Origin: Avena insularis
Taxonomy: Eukaryota > Streptophyta > Magnoliopsida > Poales > Poaceae
Direction: 5' to 3'
NCBI GenBank assembly: GCA_023614405.1
Contig: CM042685.1
Coordinates: 186,158,257-186,222,256, forward strand
DNA: 64,000 nucleotides
Both the position numbers and the translations under genes were made by a program. Positions 1-11,246 of this stretch are shown here, piece after piece. Position 1 is the stretch's first letter. Every line of letters starts with the position of its first letter. The notes beneath the pieces are model-generated. The model was not told the origin of the DNA. It was given only the letters and a program-made list of their open reading frames with translations, and made no database searches.

Positions 1-1051
1 TTGGAGTAGTGACCCTTATTTCCACAGTCATAACAAGTCACTTGCGACTTGTCCTTTGCTGCAACAGGCACATCATTGCTTCCAGTCCTCGGGGCAGTGT
101 TGGTATTGGCGGTAGCATTGTTGTTGTTGAACTTGGGTGGTGCACGGTTGAAATTGCTAGAGTTGCCGGGGTTGTTGTGATTTCCTCCCGGCCTTGGGTT
201 TCCACGGTTGGGATAGGTAGGACGGTTCATCTGGGGTCTGTTGGTTCTCGGGGAAAATCCTGGAGATGGGTTAGGGCGATACTTTGGGGTCTGATGGGTT
301 CCTGGCTGATGCATCATGCGATGCTTGCGGTTCTCATTGGCTTGGTAGATCTTTCCTTCCATCTGGATAGCAGAGTCGACAAGGGCTTCAATCTACAAAG
401 GGGCTATTGAGCAACACTATCTGCATCTCATCGTGCAGACCATTCAGGAATCTCTCTTTCTTCTTGGCTTCAGTGTCGATCTCATCCGGGGCATACCTAG
501 CTAATGACAAGAATTTTATCACGGTATTCCACTACGGTTATCCATCCTTGCTTCAGTTCTCTGAACTCATCTCTCATTCTCTTGATCAAGCCCGGTGGCA
601 CATGGGTTCTGCTGAACTTGACCTTGAATTCCTCCTAGGTCATCATCTGTCCTCCGGTCATTGCACGAACACTATTCCACCATGATCTTGCATCTCCGGC
701 TAGATAGTGGGTGGCGAACAGAACTTTCACGTTAGCTTCCACTCCGGCGACTTCCAGGTTGTTCTCCATGGTTTGCAGCCAATCGTCTGCATCTAGGGGA
801 TCTTCCGACTTAGTGAAAACAGGTGGGTTGGTATTCTGGAAATTCTTGATCTTAGATCCATGGTTGTCCTGATTTCCTTGGCCTTTATTGTTGTGGGCTA
901 GCTGAGCTATCTGCTGAAGGGCCGCTAGGTTGGCTTGACGTTCGGCTCTTTCAGCTTCGCGGTCAGAAACCAACATTTGCAGGATCTGCAACATCGGGTC
1001 CGGGGATGAACCACTTCCTCCGCGTGGCATCTGAAGATTGAGATAGATCAT
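1..1051 (-). pseudogene. gag: gag of element L, broken, 3' end outside window
   Basis: Structural gag polyprotein forming the virus-like particle. The first ORF (1051-635) has a Gly/Ser-rich N-terminus (the MPRGGSG methionine at 1033-1031 may be the true start) and a capsid segment with PPVFTKSEDPLDADDWLQ and ARSWWNSV. It stops at a TAG (about 635-637) where related gags have Trp, so a TGG to TAG change is likely. Homology continues downstream in other frames, with frameshifts near 518 and near 395. A CCHC zinc knuckle (CYDCGNKGHYS, final Cys beyond the edge) sits at about 4-25. One stop plus two frameshifts make this copy non-functional. Confidence 0.8.
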
Positions 1052-1265
1052 GAGAAAAGAGGGAAATTTCTAAGGTTCTGGGACTTCGAAAAGTTTTTAA
1101 AGTTTGAATCAGATTTTTCTAGCAACTTGCTTTTCATTCATTCATTCATAGCACACGATACAAACACACACCACAACAAGGTAAACAGATGGTTTTAAGA
1201 ACCATTCTGGAAACTACGATACAGTGGGACCGAATACAACTCACTACGCTAGTGCTCAAGTGCTA

Positions 1266-2069
1266 CTACTCCTCGGAGTCGGTGTAGTCGTCATCCTCAT
1301 CATCATCATCGTCATTGATGAAGGCGAAGTCATCCTCATCGGTGAAGAAGTCCATAGCCTGATCCTCTAGAAAATCATCATCATCGTTGAGATAAGAGTA
1401 GGGGTCTCCACGAAGATCTTCTCCGGCATTCTCCCTTTCTTCCAACTGCATGTCTCTCTCGTGGATGGTCTCCTCCAAATCCAAGATACGGTGGCGAAGA
1501 TGGGCAATGATGCGCTCCTTCTTGTTGAGCTGACGGCGGCGAGACTTGCAATCCTTTGCTAGCATGGCGATGGTCTGATCCTTCATCTTGATGATGGTGG
1601 ACTTGTGATTGGAGTAGTCATGGCAATTGTCCAATTCCTGCTGACGATCGTACATAATGAAGCTAAGGTGGTCCAACTGGGTCTTCAGCTCGGGGTGGTA
1701 TGGGGCTTCTAGTGGTTGTCCCATAGCCTCACTCCTTGGACAAAACTCAAAGCGGGTTCCCTTGATCTGGTTAATACTCTGCCCACACAGACGGGCAAGA
1801 GCTTCCTGCATGGCCCTGGCAAGTCCATCGAGCCAGTTGTTCTCTCTTAAGGTGAATTGGATTCCCTCGGAAGTGGGAGGTTCAATATTTCCTCGGAGAC
1901 TTGCAACAATTAGCCACTTCAGATCTTCTCCTCCTTGATCATTGAGCTGAGCTCCGAAGAACTCGGGGTGCAGACGCTCCAGAAGTTCTGAGAGCTGGTC
2001 CAAATCCCTCTCAAAGATAAGGTCTCCTCCATTCCCCAACTGATAAAACTTGTTGTACTTCACGTCCAT
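1266..2069 (-). CDS. extra ORF upstream of gag (orf0-like), 267 aa
   Basis: Intact ORF on the element's sense strand between primer-binding site and gag, starting MDVKYNKFYQLGNG. No domain recognised. The middle (about residues 130-215) is rich in Lys, Arg, Glu, Leu and Gln and reads as a coiled coil. The last about 45 residues are extremely acidic, with runs of Asp ending DDDYTDSEE. Extra ORFs before gag are known in some grass Gypsy elements and called orf0; their function is not established. It has stayed open while the adjacent gag has a stop and two frameshifts, which may be chance or selection. No introns are evident. Function unknown; protein- or RNA-binding is only a guess from composition. 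Confidence 0.7.
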   Translation of the reverse strand: MDVKYNKFYQLGNGGDLIFERDLDQLSELLERLHPEFFGAQLNDQGGEDLKWLIVASLRGNIEPPTSEGIQFTLRENNWLDGLARAMQEALARLCGQSINQIKGTRFEFCPRSEAMGQPLEAPYHPELKTQLDHLSFIMYDRQQELDNCHDYSNHKSTIIKMKDQTIAMLAKDCKSRRRQLNKKERIIAHLRHRILDLEETIHERDMQLEERENAGEDLRGDPYSYLNDDDDFLEDQAMDFFTDEDDFAFINDDDDDEDDDYTDSEE

Positions 2070-2282
2070 CTATAAGAATATAGGATGAGTAAGTTAGTAG
2101 AGTGATAAAGTGTGTCAAATTTTATGTATTTTGCAAGAGTTTTTGAGGAACATGAATTTTCACGAAAGAATCAAAGTGATAAGAATGGGAATAGGTTTTT
2201 GTAAATATTTGCTTTCTTTGGTTTTGAAACTAAGTTTTTGATTCAAACGTCCAGTCTAACTAGGGTCTCCTATGGTCAGGAT

Positions 2283-2295
2283 GGCTCTGATACCA
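2283..2295 (-). other. primer-binding site of L (initiator tRNA-Met type)
   Basis: The minus strand reads TGGTATCAGAGCC three bases inside the LTR boundary, the standard match to the 3' end of initiator tRNA-Met used for minus-strand priming. It fixes the inner LTR edge and the element's orientation. Confidence 0.85.
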
Positions 2296-2298
2296 ACT

Positions 2299-5200
2299 TG
2301 TCAACACCCGGATTTTTAATCCCAGATGCCTGTTATGCCATACATCGCAATCCCAGGATTACCATTTTTGCGAGACATAACAGAATTGGATACCACAGTA
2401 CATCATCCATTACAAACCATACATAAGGTCTTACACAAATAAGGATCTCATGATCCAGTTCTTAATACAACTCAAGCAGCGGAATTAAGTAATAATAAAG
2501 GTAGCGTAGGCGAAGCTCCATCTTCGGGGTCACAGGCAATGCTGACGATGGGAGATGATCCTAGCTGTCGTAACCTTCCTGGGGTCCATCATCCTGGTAC
2601 TCCTCTTCATAGTTTGGCCACGGGAATAGCCAGGGACAAAGCCATGAGTACTCTTTAAGTACTCGCAAACTAATACTAACAAGTGAAACGGTTTTTTGTA
2701 GTAGGACACTAAGCTCTAGGGTTGTTTTGTAAAAAAGCCAGATTTACCTCTACTAAGTTCTGGAGCAAAGAATGCTAGTTGAAGATTTTATATCACCTAA
2801 GTGGGAACTTGCATTTCATATCACAACTCTGTTGTGGTCAAGTCAAAATCTCAATTCATTTCACAAGTCATTTTGAAAACATCTGACGGGGGAACAGTAT
2901 GGCCACTCCAACTGTCCATAACCGCGAACGCGGCTATTCGAATAGTTTGACACTCTGCAGAGATTGTACACTTTCACCACAACATTCGATACATCCGTCA
3001 GGAACAAATCCTGAATTCACCATACTCAGTATGCGGATAATCAATCCTAACCTTTCAATTACACGCCCTAGTATAGGCACCTCTTCTGTGAGTTTGGCCT
3101 CCCAACCATGACCAACTGTCATCTTGGTACCGCATGTGGACAATCTTCACAAGGTAGCCTCAGCTCAGACCTTGGCCGTGAGGGAACCCATACTAAGGTA
3201 TATAAGATTCCAGTCAAGCCCTACCCAATTTTCTGGTATTGTGGTTGTACGGTAAAATTGGAATGGTATCGCATCCATACAACCATTAGTTTTAAAAAGG
3301 GCTAAGGCTCATGCCTTAACATTTTCACCATCCAAATCATCTGCTGTTCGAAAACACATGTCAAAACATCTCAGTAGAATGACTCATCATTCTAAGGTTT
3401 TCATAACCATTTTCCACCAAGTATTCCCATCTAAAGTTGATCAAGTTTTATGCTTAGCACTAGCATCTACAAGTGGGGGTGAGTACTAATGAGGGGTGGT
3501 AAACAAGTGGAGTTTCAACTAAGTACCATCTCATGCCTTGGGATGACATCAAGATTATCTAGCTTAGGACAAATTTAATGCTCTTTATGCAACCTTCAGT
3601 TATCCTTCTAGAACTTACAAGTCACTTAAGTAAACTCTAAGAAAATCTTTGATAAAGAAATAAAGTAGAAAGCTTGCAAGTAAAACTAGGATTGGGTTAT
3701 CAAGTGGGTATGATCACATATGCTTAAGGCATATGGTTGGCATGGTAACAATCAAGTATTAGCTTGCATAAGTAAGGTATCTTGCAAGTGTTAGCTTGCT
3801 CAATCAACTAGTAGTATTAGGCTTGCTAAGTTAATAGCTTGCAAGTATTGGCTTGCCTTGTGCAGAGCAGTGGTTGAAGTTCTCCTCGGCTTCTTCTTCG
3901 TAGTATCCTCCTTCCTCCTCGTATCCTTGGTCGGTACTAGCGTCTATGAATAAATACAAGGTACACAATCACCAAACAATATTTAACTACTTTCAATCAT
4001 CACTTAAAAGGTTACTATAGATGATCTAGCATTATCACTAACATTACAAGATTAAAGCATTTGTCTTATTTATTTCTTATTAGAAAAGTAATTTCTACTC
4101 ATTGAAAAACTACTTAAGATTTAATATTCTCCAACTCAAACATGGGATCATGTTGACACATGTCATCACCACATGTTTCAGTACATGGGAATGTGATTTA
4201 AAGTGGTGTCACAATTTAATAAGGTTTAACCTTTTTATTTTAAATAAAATAAGTGACTAGAAATGCCTATGTGGCATTCTTTTATTACTTGGACATTATT
4301 TCTGTAAGTAAACCCATATGTTTTTATATATTCTGAAAGGTATGATCAAATGTGATTTTTGAGAGTTGGAATCAACTCAAAAGCTATTATGGTTTAAATT
4401 TGAAAAATGTTTGAATGCAGAAAAGCTTCTGACTTGATATTTTTACCAAGGTTGATATACAGATCCAAATGATTTGAATCCGACGGGCTTGGATTAAGCA
4501 TTTCAATATATTTCTAACAAAATTGGTTTCATGAAATTTGGTTCACTGAATCAAGCTGGGTTGATTTTTGAAACTAGGTACAGAACTGAGTTTGAATTAA
4601 AATAGAAAAAGCTAAATTCAAACGAGTGGGCTACGCGGGAAGGTTTAATGGGCCGACCCAGTGTCACTCCATGGCCTTGGCGCAGCAACCGAGAGGGGTT
4701 CACGGTCGCTGGCTCTTTAAACGCCAAGCGACGGGCGATGTGGTGCGTTGGATTAGAATGAAGATCGACAGCTGAGGGTCGCCGTCGACGATGAACAGGT
4801 CACTGGAAAGCTCGAACCCTAGCGGCTCGGTGGAGGTGTATAGGGGGCATACCGAGGCTCTAGTGACGACGGCGAGGCGGGCAAACGACGAAGTCGACGA
4901 CGGCGAACTCAGGGGTGGTCGCGGAAGCTCCGGGGGTGGACGAAATCAACGGCTCCCTTCTTCTCCAGAGGCAGCCTGCTCCGGCGCAATTCCGACGATG
5001 CGCTGCTCGCCTTGCTCCAGCTAAGGGGTGGAATGCTCAGTGAGGTGAGGGGAGTGAGATGGTGTGATGAATTCAAGCGGGGGTGGCCTCCTTTTATAGG
5101 CTCGACAGCGAGACCGAACGGGATGGGCAGACGACGATGGCGACACAACTACGGGCAGCTAGAGGCATGGCCGAGGTTGGCGTTCGACGGGTGGTCTCCT

Positions 5201-6354
5201 GGCGATGCTCTAGAGCTTTATTGCGCGTGTAGGGGCGGTGGCAAATGGTCGGGAACGTGCGATGCTATGCGTGGCAGAGGCGGCGTCTTCGACGACGAGC
5301 GGTGGTTGTGAGGCATGGGACGGCGAACGGGGATGTCTGGCGTGCTCCCTGGGTCATGGAGAAACGGTGGGCACGGGATGCGGTCAAGGGGCGGCGTGTG
5401 CACGCGTGCTAGGTGCGGTGCTCTGGCGCATGCGCGGCATGTCGCAGTGGCACTGGGCGCGCGGCGTGCTCGGTGGTCCACGGCTTTCCTTTGCTCGGGG
5501 ATGGGACAGTGGGTGGCGGTGGAGTGCTGACTACCTCCCAGACATGGCTAGAGAGGGGGAGATGGTCTGCTGTGGCGGCGACCATGTTTGGCCGGTGAGG
5601 TGGCTCGGATTGCTCACCATTGATGACAATGGCCAGCTTACAGTGAGGCTAGGGGTTGCCAATTAGGCTAGATGATCTACTAAATGGATGTTGTTAGCTA
5701 GAGAGGGAACCAGTTAGGCTCAAAACACTATTAAAAACAGTGAATTTGATTTGGTTTAAATTTGTCTGCCAAGTGTTTGATAAAATGGCCGCAAGAACTT
5801 AAGTTTTGAATTTTAAAAAGATTTTTGGTGGGTGTGCTAGGCAAGTATTGGGGATTCTGTGGGTGCTTGGGTTTTGAAAATTGAGCTGGTTTGAGTGGTT
5901 TTTGAAAAAGTGGGATCTTTCCATATGAAATAGATTCAATTTTAAACTCTCATTTAAACTAAGCATTTAAATGTTTTTGGATGATCACAAAGTAGGCCTT
6001 GGTACCTTGTTATGAGTACTATCAAGGGCTGTCAAGATCCAAACATGTTTTTGTTAAGTTCATAAAGTTAGGGATAGCCAAAATAGGTATGGGAGTTAAT
6101 TTGGCCAAAGTGACCATTCACTTAATTTGTTTGTTTTGATTTGTTTGTCTTTGGGAAAAGTGTGGGAATTGTTTAGATGATGTTTATTTCACCTAAGAAT
6201 CATTTTACAAGCAAAGAAACATAGAACCAAGGAAATTCAAAAAGAATCCAAATTTTAAAACACACACATATGAATGTCTTTATGTTTTTAGTTGGAAAAG
6301 TTTTTGTTAACCCTAATTTTGATGATTTAAGTTTAATATTTTTGGGATGTTACA
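2299..6354 (-). repeat. 5' LTR of element L, 4056 bp
   Basis: On the plus strand it runs from TGTCAACACC to GGGATGTTACA, so on the element strand it is TGTAACATCCC...GGTGTTGACA. The inner edge abuts the primer-binding site and the outer edge abuts an unrelated GC-rich gene fragment. Composition is uneven: AT-rich flanks around a GC-rich block at about 4620-5670 that holds the promoter. ORFs within this block (for example 5238-5666 plus, 4909-5148 minus) are compositional artefacts. The 2300-4600 stretch holds nothing else I can name. Confidence 0.8.
5091..5100 (-). promoter_or_regulatory. probable TATA box of the L LTR
   Basis: The minus strand reads CCTATAAAAGGAGGCC in a GC-rich context, a good plant TATA element. 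It lies about 1.26 kb from the LTR 5' end, implying U3 of about 1.3 kb and an unusually long transcribed R-U5 of about 2.7 kb. Confidence 0.6.
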
Positions 6355-6798
6355 ATCGGCCCTGCCATCGTCCTCGCCGCCCTCGTCATCGTCGCCGCTC
6401 GGCGGCTATGGCGAGCGGGGGCTCCCCTGGCCGGTTACGCCGCACCTCCACGGCTGGAAGGAGGGGCCGGCTTTTTCGTCGTCGAGGACGATGAGCGGCG
6501 CGCCCTGGTCGTCGCTCGGCGAGATGCTGCTCCCAGAAGACGCGGTTGCCTGGATCCTTGGTGAGGTCCGGGTTGTCCATGGTGGCGATGGCCGCCGCTA
6601 TCTCGTCGTCGAGCTCCTCGGGCTTCGGCTCCGGCGGGTTAGGGATCCCACCGGTGCTGAGTTCCAGTCGATTGGGAGGCGAATGTCTGGCGGTGCCTTA
6701 TAGCCCGCCTCGTACAACATGCGCGTCTCCCAAGGCTGGAGGGTGCGGCGGCCGAAGCCATTTGACGTTGCCGAGTCGCTGGGGTACCTTTCGCCCAT
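6355..6798 (-). pseudogene. 5' fragment of a grass repetitive hypothetical gene
   Basis: Starts MGERYPSDSATSNG followed by GRRTLQPWETRMLYEAGY, a pattern I recall from a large grass family of hypothetical, probably transposon-linked proteins; I cannot name a function. After about 50 residues the frame shifts (near 6650), and homologous-looking text continues in another frame with MDNPDLTKDPGNRVFWEQHL (6580-6521), then shifts again near 6480. The right end of LTR L at 6354 truncates it, so the rest should lie left of the window. The decay and the missing C-terminus make this a remnant. Confidence 0.4.
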
Positions 6799-7742
6799 GG
6801 TGTGCGGGGAAGGAGAACTCGGAGTTTGCCGGAGTTGGTGAGCTGTGGAGGGGAAGTAGAGGAGCGTTGGAGGTGAGTGAAATGAGTCGGCGATGCCGCC
6901 GGATTATATAGGCCGGGATGGGCGGCGAGGGCGGGATGGGTGTAGCGGCGAGGGTGGGAAAATGGAAAACGGCAGGATGTTGGTGCCCGCGGTCTGTCGC
7001 GGGAGCCGATGGGCGGCGGTGGCGCGGCACTTAGGCGACGCGTGGCCGACGCGACGGGTAGTTATTGTCCAGCGGTTGCCGCGTGGTTCCGAGGATGACG
7101 ACGACTCGGCTTTTGTCGCTGACTCGGCGGATCCACACGCCGCTTCGTTTGTTTTTCACCGAGTTCGTTTCGTCCGGCGTTCCCGGGATCCTGAGAATGG
7201 CTGGAAAGTCCGGACCACAGTTGACCTAAATCCAGACGAAAAGAAGTTCCTGAAAACACGACTGAACCGATTTTCGATATTCGGACCTAAATTCAACGTT
7301 CTAATCTGCGTCCTTGATAGCCGAGCGGAGATCGTCCATCTGCCCGCCTATGTTCCGCCGGAGGTGCTTGCCGACATGCGACATCCTCCATTGCGGTTTG
7401 CTACAGGCCCGGTCTTCCCTCGGCTCATACCAATATCCTGAGTGTCGTGGTGCCACGGCTCTAAGTTTATCTGTTTGTAGCTCACGGTGTGTGTCCCCGT
7501 GCAGGGTAGCATCCCTAATCTAACAGTTTGTAAAGCTTTTGGCCACAAATATTCCTTCTCAGATTCTTGAGTAAGTTTGGCGCTTGAGCTACCTCTCGTG
7601 AAATAGAAAACCCAAATTGAATCCATAGCATCAATCGCAGATGGATATATGTTTATTTACTAAAATCATGAGCGAATTTCACCGGACCGGAAGTGCAAAG
7701 TACAGATGCATGCTCCTCTGATTGGAACTCCATGTTTTCTAA
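6799..7742. other. GC-rich flank, no supported gene
   Basis: Continues upstream of the 6355-6798 fragment (leader/promoter side). High GC to about 7180, then ordinary composition. Several ORFs on both strands overlap without recognisable domains and look like composition effects. I see no complete transposon ends here. Confidence 0.4.
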
Positions 7743-9845
7743 GAGCGTCTCCACTCGTTGTTGACCTCCATGGGTCATGTCTAAATCCGGAGTAAATTTT
7801 CGTCAGATTGGGTGAATATTTGGCCTGGGGATCTGTAAACTCCCATCCGTCCTCAAGACCAGGCACCATCGATGATATTTTTTAAAATATGTTTTTCCCG
7901 CCGGCATTCCGGTCAAAATCGCGTTGCGCTCCGTCATGTGCCATGCTTTGACCTGGTCGTCCATCAGCTATGTGTTCGTCCCATCAAGAACCTCTCATCG
8001 AACTTCTCGACCCTCTGCGCGGCGTGGGTCTTCGTGTTAGCCATGCACTTCTCGATCTAAGCTTGGATCCTTTTGTCGGGCGGCCCCATGGCTTTGTTGA
8101 GCTTGGCCTTCTTCTGGCCGCACTCTGGCCGACCCTTAGCCGCTGGTGGCGCCGGAGCGTTCGGATTGTAGACGGTGTCCTTCCCTTTGCCGAGTGATAG
8201 GCGTACTTTCCACCACTTCTTGCACGTCGCGATTCTCATGTAGACGTGCAGGAACTTGACATTGGCGCCATTGTTATCGTTGCGGTAGAGGCCGAACTCA
8301 CGAAGCATCTGTGAACAGAGTGGCGAACTTCGGTCATGATCTTGGCAAGAACACCCCGACAAAGAGGCAGAGAGCTGGCTTACCTTGCATTCAGTCGCGC
8401 CGCTCTCCGAGCGATTTTGTATCTCCTCTTATACCCCATGCCATTTGCTACAAGCTTGTTGAATGAGGCCCCAATGGGTGGCCATGGCCTTCTCTCCACG
8501 GTCCATGTAAATCACATTGAAGTACGGATCACAAAGTTTGCGTTTGTCGAACGCAATCTTGATCCTCTTCCAATAGGTATTAAAGTTTTGATTTGCCCTG
8601 GTAATTGGGTCGATGGACACAGTTTCCCAAGATTCGGCGGGGCACTCGTCCTTCCTCACCGTCCACTTGATGCGATCCTCGCCCAGCGTTGCTCACGGAT
8701 CCTTCCTCTTCTTTTTCTTCTTCCCCTTCCCCTTGCAGCTCGTTGAATCCTCCTCCTCCAAGTCGCCCTCGGCTTCTTCTTCCTCCGGGTCACCCTCGGC
8801 TTCTTCCTCTTTGTCCTAGTTATTTCCGAACCCTTGCGTGTCCAGGCCGGGATCGATGGAGTTATGGGCTTCCTCTTGAGTGAAGTACCCTAGAGCCAAA
8901 GCAGTGGCCGAGGATCCGGACGCGATCATGGCGTGCATCATAGAGTCGCCCGACATTTCGTCGAACAAACTGTCGACATGGGTGGTGGCGAGGCCGAACT
9001 GGTGCATCGAGGAATAACCATGGGGTGAGAAGGGTAGATGACCGTGACGAAGAGCCGATGACATCCCAGGGAAGACGATCTGCCCAGCTGGTTGTCGTCG
9101 GACTCTGGCGAAGGAGTGAACCTCGTGTGTGGCGTGGCTTGGGCGCTCTCCTACAATAGCACCGACGAGGATGGCGAGAAGGCCGCCAAGGAACGCTCGA
9201 TTGGCTGCCCTCCCCCCCCTCCCGCGCCCTCCCCACACACAACACGGGGGAAGTGTTGGCCGTCGTAGTGCGGCAACGGTACATGGACTCCATCGTCGCT
9301 GCTTGCGCTTGAGATACCTCCTCTGCTCGCACTAGGGCCTCCTGCTTCGCCCTGAGCCTCTTCTCCCTCTCGCTGCGGCCATCTAATTCGGACTTCCTGC
9401 ATGCCACATCCTTCAACCACTCGGCGTTGGTCATGCCAGGGGGGGCCTTTTTTTCCCTTCCTGTGCTTTGGTGTCGGCGGTTGCTCTTTGGCGAGACTTG
9501 GACCGTTGAATTTCTTCCGCAGCATGGTGTGTAGCAGATCTAGGGGGAATGGCGGGAGCTCGCGGGTTGGTAGTGGAATATGTAGGGGAAAGGAGGGAAA
9601 ACGAAAAGAAAAGGAAGGAAATCGGCTTTCATCGCCGATAGCCCCGGGTCGCTCGCCCTTTTGCTTCATCCGGTGCTCCCAAGCGAACCCCGATGCACTG
9701 TGTTCGACCTATGTTCGCGGGATGGATTTTGGACCAAATCCGGATGAAAACGAAGAGCAGGGGGTGTGACTCGGCCGATTTTCGCCATCCAGATAGAAGA
9801 AGTGGCCTGGGGAAAGGGGGTCTTGGGGTATAAGTGGAGATGCTC
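7743..9845 (-). mobile_element. PIF/Harbinger-type DNA transposon, 2.1 kb, non-autonomous
   Basis: Imperfect terminal inverted repeats: left GAGCGTCTCCACTCG, right end reverse complement GAGCATCTCCACTTA. Both ends are flanked by TAA (7740-7742 and 9846-9848), the 3-bp TSD typical of PIF/Harbinger. Inside is one decayed minus-strand gene of the Myb/NAM-associated type carried by this superfamily; no DDE transposase is visible, so it must have moved in trans or lost its transposase. Confidence 0.75.
7925..9525 (-). pseudogene. decayed Harbinger ORF1 / NAM-associated (Myb-SANT-like) protein
   Basis: Start MLRKKFNGPSL at 9525, then PPGMTNAEWLKDVACRKSEL (frame change near 9430), a low-complexity region, GQIVFPGMSS, an acidic Glu-rich stretch near 8760-8820, a SANT-like segment with [19 protein letters not shown] and YWKRIKIAF (8629-8550), then FKFLH-like NVKFLHVYMRIATCKKWWKV and a C-terminal coiled-coil (KAKLNKAMGPPDKRIQA, IEKCMANTKTHAAQ). 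Segments lie in at least four frames with stops (for example after WHGV at 8429 and after IQA at 8057), so it is dead unless some shifts are introns. The order of segments matches a very common Triticeae family often annotated as NAM-associated or GST-T3-like. Confidence 0.7.
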
Positions 9846-10976
9846 TAAAATTGATCCCCTCTAATCATCACCATTTTATCCGGATCCTTGCGTGACCAAC
9901 ATGGATGACAGCGAAATAGTTGCAAAGTATGTGCGACGGGAGGAGAAAGGGGAGAGACATATCAGGTGGAAATAGACAAATCCTGGACTGTTAGATCTTC
10001 TATGAACGATCCAGATCTTGTGGGAGCCTCGGCCCTGTTATTTTACAAAAAACCGCCCACAGTCACAAGTTACGGTTTGTAAAAAGGCCCTTGCAAAATG
10101 TTACTTCTAAAATATGACGTCTCTTCGTGGCTTCGTGCTGTCCGTTTCTGTACCATCGCCGGGCCTTCCTGTGCCACTTAGACTCTACCAGAAAATACTG
10201 ACATGTTTGCTGTTTCCTGAATTTTTTAGCTGTATATATTGAACTGATTTTTCTTTATGTTCCACAGTATTGACTAATCATGAGTTTGTACAAACGTGAT
10301 AAAATATTTGCTTCAGTTATGGTGTATTAACATTTTTGTTAAAGTTAGCAAAAGTGTTGTTGGCTCACTAAGTTTTTCTGTCGATGGAGAACTAAATAAT
10401 CGAACAATAAAATTCCTTAAGAGCAATGCAAAGACAGTCTAGGTATTTTACGAAGTGTATAAATCCTCATCCCATGAGTTAAAAAGCATCAATTAAACAT
10501 CACGTCTCCACCACACGTGTGCTTTATGTTTCTGAAACCATCGTGTGAATCAATGCAGCATGGCACCAAACATCGGTGGCCAATACAAAGCTTGCATTTG
10601 GATTAGTTCTAGAAATATCAGCTAATACTACATAAGTTCTAGATAATATATACAGTACATATCTCGAATATATATACTGCAAGAGAACTGCTATCCCGCG
10701 GCGGAATCTGCTTTCAGTGCTTCTGAATGGGTCTGCAAAATGCATTGGCGTGTTCCAAATTCCTGCAGGTGAAATGCACAAGTTTAATGATATGACAATA
10801 AGAGGACAGTGGGAAAATCCTTTAAATTACAGGAAAATATGAATGTGACTTGCAAAAGGATGTAAATGCTTGGTAGTCTGTATTATAAACACGCAAGTGT
10901 GTTTTTAAGTCAAAAAGAGGGATAACATGATGGTTTCAACTGCAGATCTATTCCTCTTCGATCTGTGCACACATTC
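9846..10976. other. unassigned AT-rich sequence
   Basis: No ORF with recognisable protein, no terminal repeats. The minus-strand ORF 10524-10781 has no domain and is not supported. A plus-strand stretch near 10680-10770 reads through to a CAG/GTGAAA splice-donor-like site, but I cannot support an exon. Confidence 0.3.
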
Positions 10977-11238
10977 AGAGCTCGTTTGGCTCCTATCATT
11001 TTATTTCATTTCATTTGGTATAAATTAAATGAGATGATATTGATGATATCATTTTATTTGGCAATTTCACTGAAATGATAGGATACCAAAAGGAATTAAG
11101 GTTAGGCATGAAATGGGAACAATGGAATTCGAAAATGAATTCCATAACCAATTCCGTGGCATCCAAAAAGGTTGATTCTTAGAATCACAAATGAATTCCT
11201 TGATTCCATCTCTAAATGATGGAAGCCAAACGAGCTCG
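10977..11238. mobile_element. hAT-like MITE, 262 bp
   Basis: Terminal inverted repeats of 14 bp (GAGCTCGTTTGGCT and its complement, one base in from each end). Flanked by a perfect 8-bp direct repeat ACACATTC (10969-10976, 11239-11246), the TSD length of hAT transposons. No coding capacity; interior AT-rich. Confidence 0.75.
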
Positions 11239-11246
11239 ACACATTC

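Larger units (their letters stand above)
1..6354 (-). mobile_element. Ty3/Gypsy element L, 5' part only
   Basis: Minus-strand LTR retrotransposon cut by the left window edge. Reading right to left it has a 5' LTR (6354-2299), a Met-type primer-binding site, an extra ORF (2069-1266), and gag ending in a zinc knuckle at the window start. Protease, RT and integrase would lie beyond position 1. The gag sequence (Trp-Trp after a WL..ME block, then a CCHC knuckle) resembles chromoviral Gypsy gag, but clade assignment needs the pol genes. It is inserted in the gene fragment at 6355-6798; the other LTR and TSD copy are outside the window. Confidence 0.85.

Noticed and set aside
4791..5666. Overlapping ORFs on both strands in GC-rich LTR L
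   Set aside because: Composition effect; the TATA box and LTR structure explain the region, and the proteins are Arg/Gly/Trp-rich without domains.
10524..10781. Possible host exon or gene on either strand
   Set aside because: No domain, no supporting splice pair, and the flanks are unassigned AT-rich sequence.
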